From the NCBI GenBank assembly GCA_018780265.1, contig JADMJV010000001.1, positions 1 to 50,361 on the forward strand: a DNA stretch of 50,361 nt. The letters are read 5' to 3'. Below the pieces are notes generated by a model, which was not told the DNA's origin, searched no databases, and worked only from the letters and a program-made list of their open reading frames with translations. Shown here piece after piece: positions 16,778 through 25,024 of this stretch. The position numbers and the translations under genes are program-made. Origin of the DNA: a bacterium (GTDB lineage: Bacteria; Vulcanimicrobiota; Xenobia; Xenobiales; JADMJV01). Position 1 is the stretch's first letter; each line of letters starts with the position of its first letter.

Positions 16778-17667
16778 AAAGTTGGACTGTACTGCTGCTC
16801 TTGTTGGGGCCGGCCTGGGCAGCCGAGTTGCAGATTCGTCGCACGCCTTCGTCGATCAAGGTGACCACGCAGGCCGATGTGCTCTATGCCCAGCTGGACA
16901 TGCTCTGCCAGGAGTTTGGAGTGCAGGCGGTGGCGGCCGGAGCGGGGCTGGCGGTGGGGGAGGCCGGCACTGAGGTTCCCGTCGGCAAAGTTCGGGTGGG
17001 CTCGACCCTCCTGGATGTATGGCTGGAGGGTGGCGAAGTATACGTGCCCGCCGCCGACTTTTGCCTGGCCCTGGGTGGCAAGGTTTCCTATCCCGAACGC
17101 ACGGTGGTTAACCTGAATCCCCCGGAGGGTCCGAAATCGGCCCAGAAAGTCAGCCGACGCGACCCGGCCAGTTTCTTTTTCACTCAAGTTCGCTCCAGTT
17201 CCAACGCGCTATCGGGTCGGTCCAACGGAAACTGTGGGCCCGCCTGTCTGTCCATGGTCGCGTTGGCCTTTGACCGCTGGCCGTTGGGTCTCAGTGCCGA
17301 GAACCGGCCGGCCATGATGGCCTGGTGTCGCGAGCAGATGGGTGCTGACAAAAACGAGAGCCTGGGCACGGACATGGGCCGATATCCCCCGGTGGCCGAG
17401 AAGCTCAAGCTGAACCCCAAGTGGGTCACCAAGTTTGAGGACATCGCCGGGCACCTGCAGCGGGGCCGCTTTGTGATTGTTGGGGGCGACATCGGTCGCT
17501 TGGGCTTTCGGCAATCGGGAGGGCACGCCATGCTGGTGGTTGGTCAGGATGGCCCGGACTACCTGATCAACGACCCGGGACTGTTTTACAAGAAGCCTGG
17601 CCAGAGGCTGCCTGCCCAGGATCTAAGGCGATTCTTTCAGTTGGGAGTGGCCGTAGGGGACGATTAA
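16768..17667 (+). CDS. secreted C39-like cysteine peptidase
   Basis: 299-aa protein with a Sec signal peptide (MSLKSWTVLLLLLGPAWA, cleavage near 18-19). Residues about 30-115 look like a copper-amine-oxidase N-terminal-type or similar beta domain. From about 135 comes a papain-like peptidase_C39_2 domain: Cys156 in NGNCGPAC, His253 in GGHAM and Asp269 in NDPG complete the triad. C39-like enzymes cleave leader peptides at Gly-Gly sites when fused to ABC transporters; this stand-alone exported form may instead trim extracellular peptides or cell-wall cross-links. ATG 16768 has GGAGG at 16755-16759. Last gene of the MFS-GNAT operon. Confidence 0.87.
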   Translation: MSLKSWTVLLLLLGPAWAAELQIRRTPSSIKVTTQADVLYAQLDMLCQEFGVQAVAAGAGLAVGEAGTEVPVGKVRVGSTLLDVWLEGGEVYVPAADFCLALGGKVSYPERTVVNLNPPEGPKSAQKVSRRDPASFFFTQVRSSSNALSGRSNGNCGPACLSMVALAFDRWPLGLSAENRPAMMAWCREQMGADKNESLGTDMGRYPPVAEKLKLNPKWVTKFEDIAGHLQRGRFVIVGGDIGRLGFRQSGGHAMLVVGQDGPDYLINDPGLFYKKPGQRLPAQDLRRFFQLGVAVGDD

Positions 17668-17750
17668 TCGGCAATTTCAAAAGTCTTTAAGCGTTGTTTT
17701 GTTCATCCCCAATTCACAGTTGCCCGACCAGGGGGTGTGATACTCGTTCT

Positions 17751-19214
17751 ATGACTTGCAACGCACTCCACTCACACAGACACATTGCCTCCACCCGCCC
17801 CGTTTCCCAGAACCAGAGCGCACCCGCCGGTTCTGTGGACTTCAGCCAGAACCCCCAAGATAAGGTTGTTTTGCAGCCCGGCACTTACACGGTGCAAAAC
17901 CTCAAGGGCGGAGAAACCCCCGAGGTTGAGAAGGCCAAACTATCCGAGCCCCTGCAGGCCGAGAACGGCGCCTACGTTTTCGCCGATACCGACCCGCGCT
18001 TCCACGCCGCCAACTCTTTTTCGGCTGTGGCCCGCACCATTCAGTTCTTCGAAGAGGGAACGGGTATTCCAGTGGCCTGGGCTTTTGGTGAGCCCCAGAT
18101 TACCGTGGTAGCCGACGGCGGTGAAATGCTCAATGCTTACTACCAGCGGGCCGAGGGCAGCGTCAATTTCTTTCATTCCACCGATGCGGTCACCAGTCAG
18201 GTGGTCTACAGCGGTGACTCGGGCGAAGTGGTTTCTCACGAGGCCGGTCACGCCATCCTCGACGGGATGCGCCCGGCTTACCTGATGAACTGGCGCACCG
18301 ATTGCGGCGCCTTCCACGAATCTTTTGGCGATATGTTGGCGCTGGTGATGAGCGTCCAGGACGACAAAGTGCTGGCTCAGGTGGTGGAACAGACCGGTGG
18401 CGATATGACCAGGCCCAACATGGCAGCCAATTTAGGGGAAGAGTTGGGTATCACCATCAATCACAAAGTGGGCAAAAACCACACCGGCGGTGACTACACC
18501 CGCACAGCCATCAACAAATTCAAGTGGCAAGACCCCAAGACTTTGCCCAAAAATCCCGAGAATCCCGACGAATTGGGTAGCGAAGTACACAACTTCTCGC
18601 GCCTATTTACGGGCGCCTTCTACGACGTGTTTACCGGATTGGTCAACGAAAATCGGGCCAATGGCATGGAGCCAGGTCAGGCCATTCGGGAAGCCTCCAA
18701 CGAAGGCATTCGCATGCTGGGGCGCTTGCTCAAAGCAGCACCCCGTTTTGACTTCACTTACCGAGATATGGCCAAATGCTTCGTTCAGTCCGAGCGTGAT
18801 GCGGGTGGCAGCCATGCCGACCTGGTTGCCAAGGTTTACAAAGAGCGCGAGATTCTTCCGGCCAACCTTACGGTTGCCGATGTCCCGCCGCTGCAGAACC
18901 CTACCACCTCGCTGACCCAGGAAGCTCTGGCGGTACAAAAGGATCTGGTTCCGTTGCGCGGCAACTTTGGCAACTTCTCGGGAGCCTCCGTCGAAATCGC
19001 CCGCGACCCCCAAGCTCCCCGCTTCGTGGCCGATGACGATCAGGTTCGTGACGACATCAAGCGTCTTATCGATGACGGCCGCATTCTCTACACCGAGCCC
19101 CATCAACGCCTCTCCGAGAAAGATCTCTTCGATCGCAACGGCGAGCCCTACATCGGTGTGCTGCGTTGGAGAGACGGTCAGCCCGTCATCGAGCGCAACA
19201 CCATCGTGACCTAG
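17751..19214 (+). CDS. thermolysin-like zinc metallopeptidase (gluzincin)
   Basis: 487-aa predicted zinc endopeptidase. Zinc motif HEAGH at 163-167, with the third ligand Glu190 in AFHESFGDML, matching the NE..SD helix of M4/M36 enzymes, and a later EVHNFSRLFTGAFYDVF block that resembles the HxxS..N.AFY active-site region of thermolysin. It lacks the long pro-domain and the Sec signal that M4/M36 enzymes carry; the leader is a short polar stretch ending near NPQDKVV. ATG 17751 has only weak ribosome-site sequence, but upstream starts give an implausible peptide. Its end overlaps, tail to tail, the broken gene on the other strand by four bases. Like the neighbouring C11 enzymes, its route out of the cell is unexplained. 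Confidence 0.85.
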   Translation: MTCNALHSHRHIASTRPVSQNQSAPAGSVDFSQNPQDKVVLQPGTYTVQNLKGGETPEVEKAKLSEPLQAENGAYVFADTDPRFHAANSFSAVARTIQFFEEGTGIPVAWAFGEPQITVVADGGEMLNAYYQRAEGSVNFFHSTDAVTSQVVYSGDSGEVVSHEAGHAILDGMRPAYLMNWRTDCGAFHESFGDMLALVMSVQDDKVLAQVVEQTGGDMTRPNMAANLGEELGITINHKVGKNHTGGDYTRTAINKFKWQDPKTLPKNPENPDELGSEVHNFSRLFTGAFYDVFTGLVNENRANGMEPGQAIREASNEGIRMLGRLLKAAPRFDFTYRDMAKCFVQSERDAGGSHADLVAKVYKEREILPANLTVADVPPLQNPTTSLTQEALAVQKDLVPLRGNFGNFSGASVEIARDPQAPRFVADDDQVRDDIKRLIDDGRILYTEPHQRLSEKDLFDRNGEPYIGVLRWRDGQPVIERNTIVT

Positions 19215-20759
19215 AGGTCGGCGGCCATGGCCAGATGGACATCGGTCAGGGCCAGATAGGCTTCCTGATTGTCGGGGTTGCAGTCGAGAGCCTGGCGAAA
19301 CTGCAATTCGGCCTCCTCCAGTCGATTCAGGCCACAGTAGATCTGCCCCAACCCCAGGTGTCCCTGGTCACGATAGGTCGTTTCTAGCGCCAGGCCCCGT
19401 TCCAGACAGTCTTGGGCCAGGGCGGCGTGACCGGTGCGGGCGCGTAGCAGCCCGCTTCGAATCAGCCAGTTTCCCGGGTATTGGCTGGAGTGGCAGCGCT
19501 GGTAGCAGTCGGCCGCCTGGGAAAATCGGTTGCAGTTGGCATAGATCAGGCCCAGGCTACTCCACTTGTAAGTTTCCAGCGGAATCAGTCTCCAGGCCTT
19601 GCGCAGGGCCTCCAGGGCGGCCCGCAACCGGCCCATTTCGGAGAGTGCCGAGGCCTGCAAAAAATAGGCAGAGGCTTCGTCGGGATGACTCTGTGATTGC
19701 TTGCGACCCCAGGCCAGTTGGCAGGCCGGACCACGGTCTTCGGAGGTGGCAACACCTATCCGTCGACAATCCTCGGCTTCCGTCTCAGACCCTCGCCTCA
19801 AATAGGGGCCAGCCTCGGCAAAGCGCTCTTGGGCCCGCAGAACCCAGCCCATCCAGTAGTGATTTTCCCAGCTCAACTCGGTGCGTCGGCGCAAGCCCTG
19901 GGCCAGTGTGGAGTGGGCGGACTGCCATTTTCCCTGCATGGCCTGACAGGCCCCCAGTGCCAACCAGGTGCGAGCGCTACCGCTGTCGCTGGCCAGGGCT
20001 CGCTCATAATACGGTTGGGCAGCGGCCAACCGACCAGCGCGCAGGAAAAGGTGGCCATAGTCACGCCACACCACTGCCTGGACCTTGGGGAATTCGGTCA
20101 GCAGCCGGGCAGCCCGGCGCAATACGCGCCTGGCTTCCGAATAGCACCACAGTTGCCCCAGGGCTCGACCCATCCAGAGCAGGATGCCCGCATTGTTAGG
20201 ATCTCTGGCCAGCGATTGGCGACAGAGAACCAGGCTACAGGTGGGCTGGTCGGTATCGTCAGTCAGGCAGGGTGTTCCTCACCCTATGGGTATACCCACA
20301 GGGAGGGGGTGAATGACGCAGTAGCTGGCGGTTTCGTTAAAATAGTAACCCCCGGCCACCCCGGGCAGAGAGCCAGAAGTTGACACTCGGGGGGCATCTC
20401 CTGGCACCGGGGCGCCCCGTCGAGATTTAGTTGGGAGACTCGAGCGGAGGGAGACAAACGGAGGCGTCGATCGCAAATGACCACCAGACCGGCTCCCCGC
20501 TTTCAATTGCTTCAGCAGTTGGGATTGCGAAGTGCCTGGCCAGGCCGAGAGCCCGCGGCAGGCGGTGGGCGCATTCCAGAGCCAGCGAGGTTTTGCCTAC
20601 TCCACAGGCGCCTTGCAGGAGCAGTACGCCCCCGTGAACGGCAATGTCCATGAGTTGGACCATCTCTTGATCGCGTCCGCTGGCAACGTATTTGGGTCGG
20701 CGCGGCAGCATTGGCTTCAGTTCAGGCCCGCTCGATGGCGCTCCTGTCGGTCGGTTCAC
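19211..20759 (-). pseudogene. broken STAND/TPR regulator gene
   Basis: The 3' portion (19211-20278) is an open frame rich in tetratricopeptide-like repeats (for example PNNAGILLWMGRALGQL and WLALGACQAM), but it has no start codon: it runs back to an in-frame TGA at 20279-20281 without ATG, GTG or TTG before residue 36. The 5' portion (20427-20759, another frame) starts MNRPTGAP and contains GRDQEMVQL and a Walker A motif GACGVGKTSLA, the N terminus of a STAND/AfsR-type ATPase. The 150 bases between are open in a third frame. A gene of this layout should carry a full NB-ARC or NACHT domain of about 300 residues, so the centre has been deleted and frameshifted. Sensor-type regulators of this architecture bind nucleotide and oligomerise on ligand. 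Confidence 0.75.
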
Positions 20760-20835
20760 AACTCCTCAACAACAGGGCGGGCCGGGATCGAATAAGTTCA
20801 GGTCACACAAACACCAAGTATCGGGGTTCACACAC

Positions 20836-22413
20836 ATGAATATCAGCTCAGTCGCCAATTCTTTGCCGGTCGTCCGCAATGCGCCGGCCCGCTCGGCCGC
20901 TCCGGCCGCACAACCCGCCCCGGCCCCTGCCGACAGCGTCAGCATTGGTCAGCAGCAGCCCACTCAGCCGCAGCCGCCTGCCAATCAGCCGGCTCCGCCC
21001 ACCGAGAACCAGCCGGCCCCCCCTAATCAGGGAATCCAGCCCAAGGATTGGACCATCCTGGTCTACTCGGTGTCTGACAACAATCTTTACGAGTACATGC
21101 AGGGCGACCTGGATGAGGCCGAGCGCATCGGTTCGACCAACGAGATGAACGTGATCGTCGAGACCAGCCACCAGCCCAAAGGCGGCAACGTGGTTCGTAT
21201 GAAGCTGGAAGCCGACCAGACCGAGGGGCTTACCTCCCCGGTTCTGCAGGACCTGGGCCCCACTCACGACATGGCCAAGTCTGACAACATGGCCGACTCC
21301 ATCGCCTGGGCGATGAAAGAGTATCCCTCCAAGCACTTTATGGTCATCGTCTCCGACCACGGTGGTGGTTGGCTGGGCGCCAATCACTCCGAGTCGACCG
21401 ACAGTTGGATGACTGTCAGCGACCTGGAGAATGGCTTCAAGAAAGCTCAAGAATTGAGTGGCAAGAAGATCGACGTGCTCGGCTTTGACGAGTGTCTGAT
21501 GGCCTCCACCGAAGTTGCCCACCAGCTCAAGGATTGCGCCAGCTACATGGTGGCTTCCGAGGAAGTAGAAGGCGGCGCCGGCTGGCAGTATGACGAAGCT
21601 TTGGGGAAGACGGCCAATAAGAAGAGTCGCGTTTTTGCAGGCGAAGTGCTCAATTACGCTGCTCAGGCTTTGCGGGCCCGTGACCCCCTGACCCCTGCCG
21701 ATATGGCCAAGGGCGTGGTGCAGATGGCCGAAGGTCATCAGCGCGACCTGGGTACGATGTCGGCCATCGACCTCAGCAAGATGGGCGCCGTTTCGGCAGC
21801 CGTCGACAACTTCGCAGGTGCCGTTATCGACAGCGGACTGACTTCCCAGGACTTTGCGCCCGTCAAACAGGACACTCAAAAGTTCTACGAGTTTGCCGAC
21901 ATGGGCCACTTCGTGGAGTTGGCTGGCGAGAAGTTCGGCGGCAAGATCAAGGAAGCCGCCGATCAGGTCAAAACCGCTCTGGGCGAGGCCGTCATTGCCG
22001 AGCAGCACAGCGACAAGTATCCGAATGCCAAGGGTCTCAACATCGAGATCAACAAGAACTACGGTATGCACGGCGGTCAACAAAGCGGTGGCGCTGGTGG
22101 GGCCGGACTGACCAACGAGCAAATGATGCAACTGGTGGAACTGATGGTGACGGCGATGAGCCCCGAGCAACTCGCTCAGCTCAACGCTCTGATGCCGATG
22201 ATCATCGAAGCCAACGCGCAGATGCACGCCGGCCAGGGTGGCGGCGAAGCTCAGCCTCAGGCCGAGCCTCAGGCTCCCGTCAACAACCCTCCGGCCCACG
22301 ACATCCCCAACATGGACAAGGCCAAGCAGGCCCGCGTCGATTTCCCGGCTTACGAGCAGATCGGCTTCGCCGCCGACACCCGCTGGGATGAGATGCTCAA
22401 GCAAGTCGGCTAG
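20836..22413 (+). CDS. clostripain-family (C11) cysteine peptidase, paralogue 3
   Basis: 525-aa third paralogue. Catalytic candidates are His175 (SDHGGGW) and Cys220 (FDECLM). The leader (MNISSVANSLPVVRNAP) differs from the other two but again ends in ADSVSIG at 32-38 before a Pro/Gln/Asn linker to about 69. A unique insertion of about 75 residues at 410-487 has Gly/Gln-rich flanks around a methionine-rich helix (QMMQLVELMVTAM, then ALMPMIIEANAQM), absent from paralogues 1 and 2. ATG 20836 is in line with the paralogues; only CGGGG stands upstream as a ribosome site. The 5' end is divergent from the broken STAND gene. A strong terminator follows. Confidence 0.88.
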   Translation: MNISSVANSLPVVRNAPARSAAPAAQPAPAPADSVSIGQQQPTQPQPPANQPAPPTENQPAPPNQGIQPKDWTILVYSVSDNNLYEYMQGDLDEAERIGSTNEMNVIVETSHQPKGGNVVRMKLEADQTEGLTSPVLQDLGPTHDMAKSDNMADSIAWAMKEYPSKHFMVIVSDHGGGWLGANHSESTDSWMTVSDLENGFKKAQELSGKKIDVLGFDECLMASTEVAHQLKDCASYMVASEEVEGGAGWQYDEALGKTANKKSRVFAGEVLNYAAQALRARDPLTPADMAKGVVQMAEGHQRDLGTMSAIDLSKMGAVSAAVDNFAGAVIDSGLTSQDFAPVKQDTQKFYEFADMGHFVELAGEKFGGKIKEAADQVKTALGEAVIAEQHSDKYPNAKGLNIEINKNYGMHGGQQSGGAGGAGLTNEQMMQLVELMVTAMSPEQLAQLNALMPMIIEANAQMHAGQGGGEAQPQAEPQAPVNNPPAHDIPNMDKAKQARVDFPAYEQIGFAADTRWDEMLKQVG

Positions 22414-22436
22414 AGAGCCTCCAGTCCAAAAACAAG

Positions 22437-22460
22437 AAGCCCGCTTCGGCGGGCTTTTTT
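22437..22460 (+). terminator. rho-independent terminator with TTCG loop
   Basis: AAGCCCGC (22437-22444) pairs with GCGGGCTT (22449-22456) around a TTCG tetraloop, followed by a run of T residues. It lies 23 bases after the third C11 protease stop. Confidence 0.88.
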
Positions 22461-22507
22461 GTTTCTGGAGGAGGGGCTCATAGCCGGCGGCGACTAAGAC
22501 ATAGGAA

Positions 22508-23317
22508 GTGTTTAAGAAAGCTACCAGCCGACTCTATACCAGAGAGTTGCAGGAAGAGAAGCGCAAGGACTATCGCAACGTGGTGGGGGCTCAGGCGGTG
22601 TTGCTGCTGATCTCGCTGCTGACCGACGATTGGCTGCACAATTCAATGCTCTCGTTCCTGATCTTCCAAGTCTGTTGCGCCGTCTATCTGGGGCTGCTTT
22701 GGGACCTTTCGCGCAACTTTACTTTCAAGCGTTGGTTGCCCAATGTGCTGGGGGTGACCGCCCTGTTGGTGGTGGTGATTTCTCTGAGCTACAACTACCT
22801 GTTTTGGGACCCGGTCACCGGTCCCAAGGTCAACAGCGCCTTACACGGGACCACGGTGTTGATTCAGAGCGTGGTGATGTGGTTGGGATTACGCGATCTG
22901 GTGCGCGGTCCCCGCAATGCGGCCGACAAATTATGGGCGGCAGCCGGTCTCTACATTATGTTGGGTATTGTTTTTGGGGAGTTGATTCATTTTGTTCACT
23001 TGCTGCAGCCCAATACTCTAGGACCGGCCATTCCGGCCACAGTGGAAGGCTTTCATGAGGCGCTCTATGTGAGTTTCGTGACTTTGACGGGAGCCGACAA
23101 CGCACTCTCCAACATCAGCCACTTTTGTCGCAATCTGTTGGTGCTGGAGTCGTTGCTGGCGCAGCTGTATGTGGTAATGCTGATCAGTCGTTTGCTGGCC
23201 GATGGTCGCCAGGATGAGGAGAGCGATGAAGCCCTTTCTGAGAGTGGATCCCATCTTGTGGAGGGGACCTCAGCCGAATCTGAGCACCCGTTACTGGACC
23301 AGCCCAAGACTGAATGA
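22508..23317 (+). CDS. ion-channel-like membrane protein lacking the K+ selectivity filter
   Basis: 269-aa inner-membrane protein with five or six helices. The last part (about 182-230) matches the pore loop and final helix of two-transmembrane potassium channels: LYVSFVTLT, then about 20 residues, then LLVLESLLAQLYVVMLISRLL. In channels FVTLT is followed by TVGYGD; here it is followed by GADNAL (194-200), so the selectivity filter is gone. The acidic C-terminal tail (about 235-269) is disordered. Either it conducts something else or it is a non-conducting relative. Start is GTG 22508 with AGGAA immediately before it, which is too close, so the true start is uncertain, though no downstream ATG precedes the first helix. 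The family assignment is inference from the pore region. Confidence 0.7.
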   Translation: MFKKATSRLYTRELQEEKRKDYRNVVGAQAVLLLISLLTDDWLHNSMLSFLIFQVCCAVYLGLLWDLSRNFTFKRWLPNVLGVTALLVVVISLSYNYLFWDPVTGPKVNSALHGTTVLIQSVVMWLGLRDLVRGPRNAADKLWAAAGLYIMLGIVFGELIHFVHLLQPNTLGPAIPATVEGFHEALYVSFVTLTGADNALSNISHFCRNLLVLESLLAQLYVVMLISRLLADGRQDEESDEALSESGSHLVEGTSAESEHPLLDQPKTE

Positions 23318-23505
23318 CGATGTCGGGCTGGCATAGATTGCCCACGATGACTCGTCAGGGGTCCAGATCCATTGTTGCCCTGTGGGCGTCGCCAAAATTT
23401 CCTCGGCCAGAGCAGGCCGGGGTTGCCTGACCACGATTCCTGGCACTTTCAGCAGGATAGAACCTTGATCGCCAGAACTTTGAGGTCCAGGGCGAGGAGG
23501 CAAAA

Positions 23506-24093
23506 GTGGTCAATAAGGTTCATCAACCCGGTGGCTATCTACCTTCTGCTATGGCAAGGCGTAGCTTGGAGGACCTCAAGTCCGACTTCTGCCAAGAATG
23601 CCCGGATTTCTCTTCGGTTTACAGCGACTACACAACGATGGACCAATCCAGGCAGCAGCGCAATCAATGGATGGCAAATCACACGGTGGCAGTGACTGGG
23701 ACCATTCAGAATATCTACGCAGTGACAACACACAGCCGTTCCGATCGCCCGGAAACCGAGGCGCTCGCTCGCGAGGCAATGCTGTCCACGGCCACAGAGA
23801 GCGGTACTGACGGGGTCGGGTCCACCCAACATGCAATAGGAAAGCTGGGTCTGCTGGCGCACCTGGATCAAGAGCCCGATGCTTCGTCCATCTCAGAACT
23901 GGCTGGACGCGTTCACCAGGACATGCTAGAAAATGGCGCCGTAGGATTGTATGGCGTGGGTTATGCGGAGGGAGCGCTCTCGTTGCTGAATAAACTGGCC
24001 GTGGATACGGGGGCGACGCAGGCCCGCGAAATCGTCCAATCTGATGCCTCTGCATACGACAAGCTGGAAGCTCTGAAGAAGTTGTCTGGCTGA
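23506..24093 (+). CDS. hypothetical protein, 195 aa
   Basis: I do not recognise this protein. It is soluble and mostly helical, with no signal peptide, repeat or catalytic motif that I can see. Notable stretches are DFCQECPDFSSVY near residue 27 and a run of Ser/Thr around 75-105. The GTG start at 23506 is well supported by GGAGG at 23496-23500, five bases upstream. It lies alone, about 190 bases after the channel-like gene, and converges on the exonuclease III gene. It could be a substrate or effector of the neighbouring secreted enzymes, but nothing shows this. Confidence 0.6.
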   Translation: MVNKVHQPGGYLPSAMARRSLEDLKSDFCQECPDFSSVYSDYTTMDQSRQQRNQWMANHTVAVTGTIQNIYAVTTHSRSDRPETEALAREAMLSTATESGTDGVGSTQHAIGKLGLLAHLDQEPDASSISELAGRVHQDMLENGAVGLYGVGYAEGALSLLNKLAVDTGATQAREIVQSDASAYDKLEALKKLSG

Positions 24094-24125
24094 TTGAGCG
24101 GGCTTCCGGGGACGGTCTCCCGCTT

Positions 24126-24884
24126 TCAGAGCAATTCCAACTCCACGGGACAGTGATCCGAACCCTCGATTTCGGGATAGTGGCGGCAGCGATAGGGGAT
24201 TTGAAAGCTGGGAGTGCCCATAAAATAGTCGATGCGCCAACCTTTGTTGCGTTTGCGAGCGAAATTGAGATAGCTCCACCAGGTGTATTGCTCGGGCTCG
24301 GGGTTTTGTTGGCGAAACAGGTCCTGGTGGCCGCGCTCGAGCATACGGGTCATCCACTCCCGTTCCTCGGGGAGAAAGCCGGCCTGATTGCGGTTGCCGC
24401 GCGGGTCGTGGATGTCGATGTCCTGGTGGGCGATGTTGAAGTCTCCACAGACCAGCACGGGCTTACCCCTTTGGGCCAATCTTTCCACGTAGAGCTGCAT
24501 CAGGTCCAAAAAGCGCAGCTTGAACTCCAGGCGGCGGCCTCCCCCCTGGGAGTTGGGGAAATAGGCACCGATCAGATAGAAGTCGGGAAATTCGGCGGTC
24601 AGGCTGCGGCCCTCGCTGTCAAAATCGTCCTCGCCCAATCCGTGTAAGACCTGCAGCGGTGCTTGCTTGGAGTAGAGTGCCACTCCCGAATAGCCCGCTT
24701 TGGCGGCCGGAAAAAACCAGCTTTGATAGCCTGCGGGATGGGTTTGAGTCTCGTCGAGCTGTGCTGGCGAGCACTTGATTTCCTGGAGAGCCACCACGTC
24801 GGGCTGATGTACCTGCAACCATTCCGGGAAGCCCTTTTTAAAGATGGCCCTCAGACCATTCACATTCCATGTTACCAGACGCAT
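24126..24884 (-). CDS. xthA: exodeoxyribonuclease III, AP endonuclease
   Basis: 252-aa EEP-superfamily DNA repair enzyme that cleaves at abasic sites and degrades duplex DNA 3' to 5'. Conserved residues are in place: Asn7 in WNVNG, Glu35 in LQEIK, Asp148 and Asn150 in GDFN, and Asp243-His244 in GSDHCP. The length and the C terminus are typical of XthA. The ATG at 24884 begins MRLVTWNVNGLRA, the normal family start. It is convergent with the 195-aa hypothetical gene and divergent from the endonuclease I homologue. Housekeeping gene; no anomaly. Confidence 0.96.
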   Translation of the reverse strand: MRLVTWNVNGLRAIFKKGFPEWLQVHQPDVVALQEIKCSPAQLDETQTHPAGYQSWFFPAAKAGYSGVALYSKQAPLQVLHGLGEDDFDSEGRSLTAEFPDFYLIGAYFPNSQGGGRRLEFKLRFLDLMQLYVERLAQRGKPVLVCGDFNIAHQDIDIHDPRGNRNQAGFLPEEREWMTRMLERGHQDLFRQQNPEPEQYTWWSYLNFARKRNKGWRIDYFMGTPSFQIPYRCRHYPEIEGSDHCPVELELL

Positions 24885-25024
24885 GCGGCTGCGTTCTAAG
24901 CGGACTCTCGCGGCGCCTTCCTGGCCAACCTGCTGGACTTGGAAGTTCGTTCATCGATGGTTCACGTCTGTGTAACAATTTCAGAATAAAACAAGGGTGG
25001 ACGAACAACGCCTGGAGGTCGGAC

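Noticed and set aside
24869..25024. Upstream ATG start for the endonuclease I gene
   Set aside because: It would overlap the divergent xthA start and add residues with no protein-like pattern; TTG 25025 has a strong GGAGG site.
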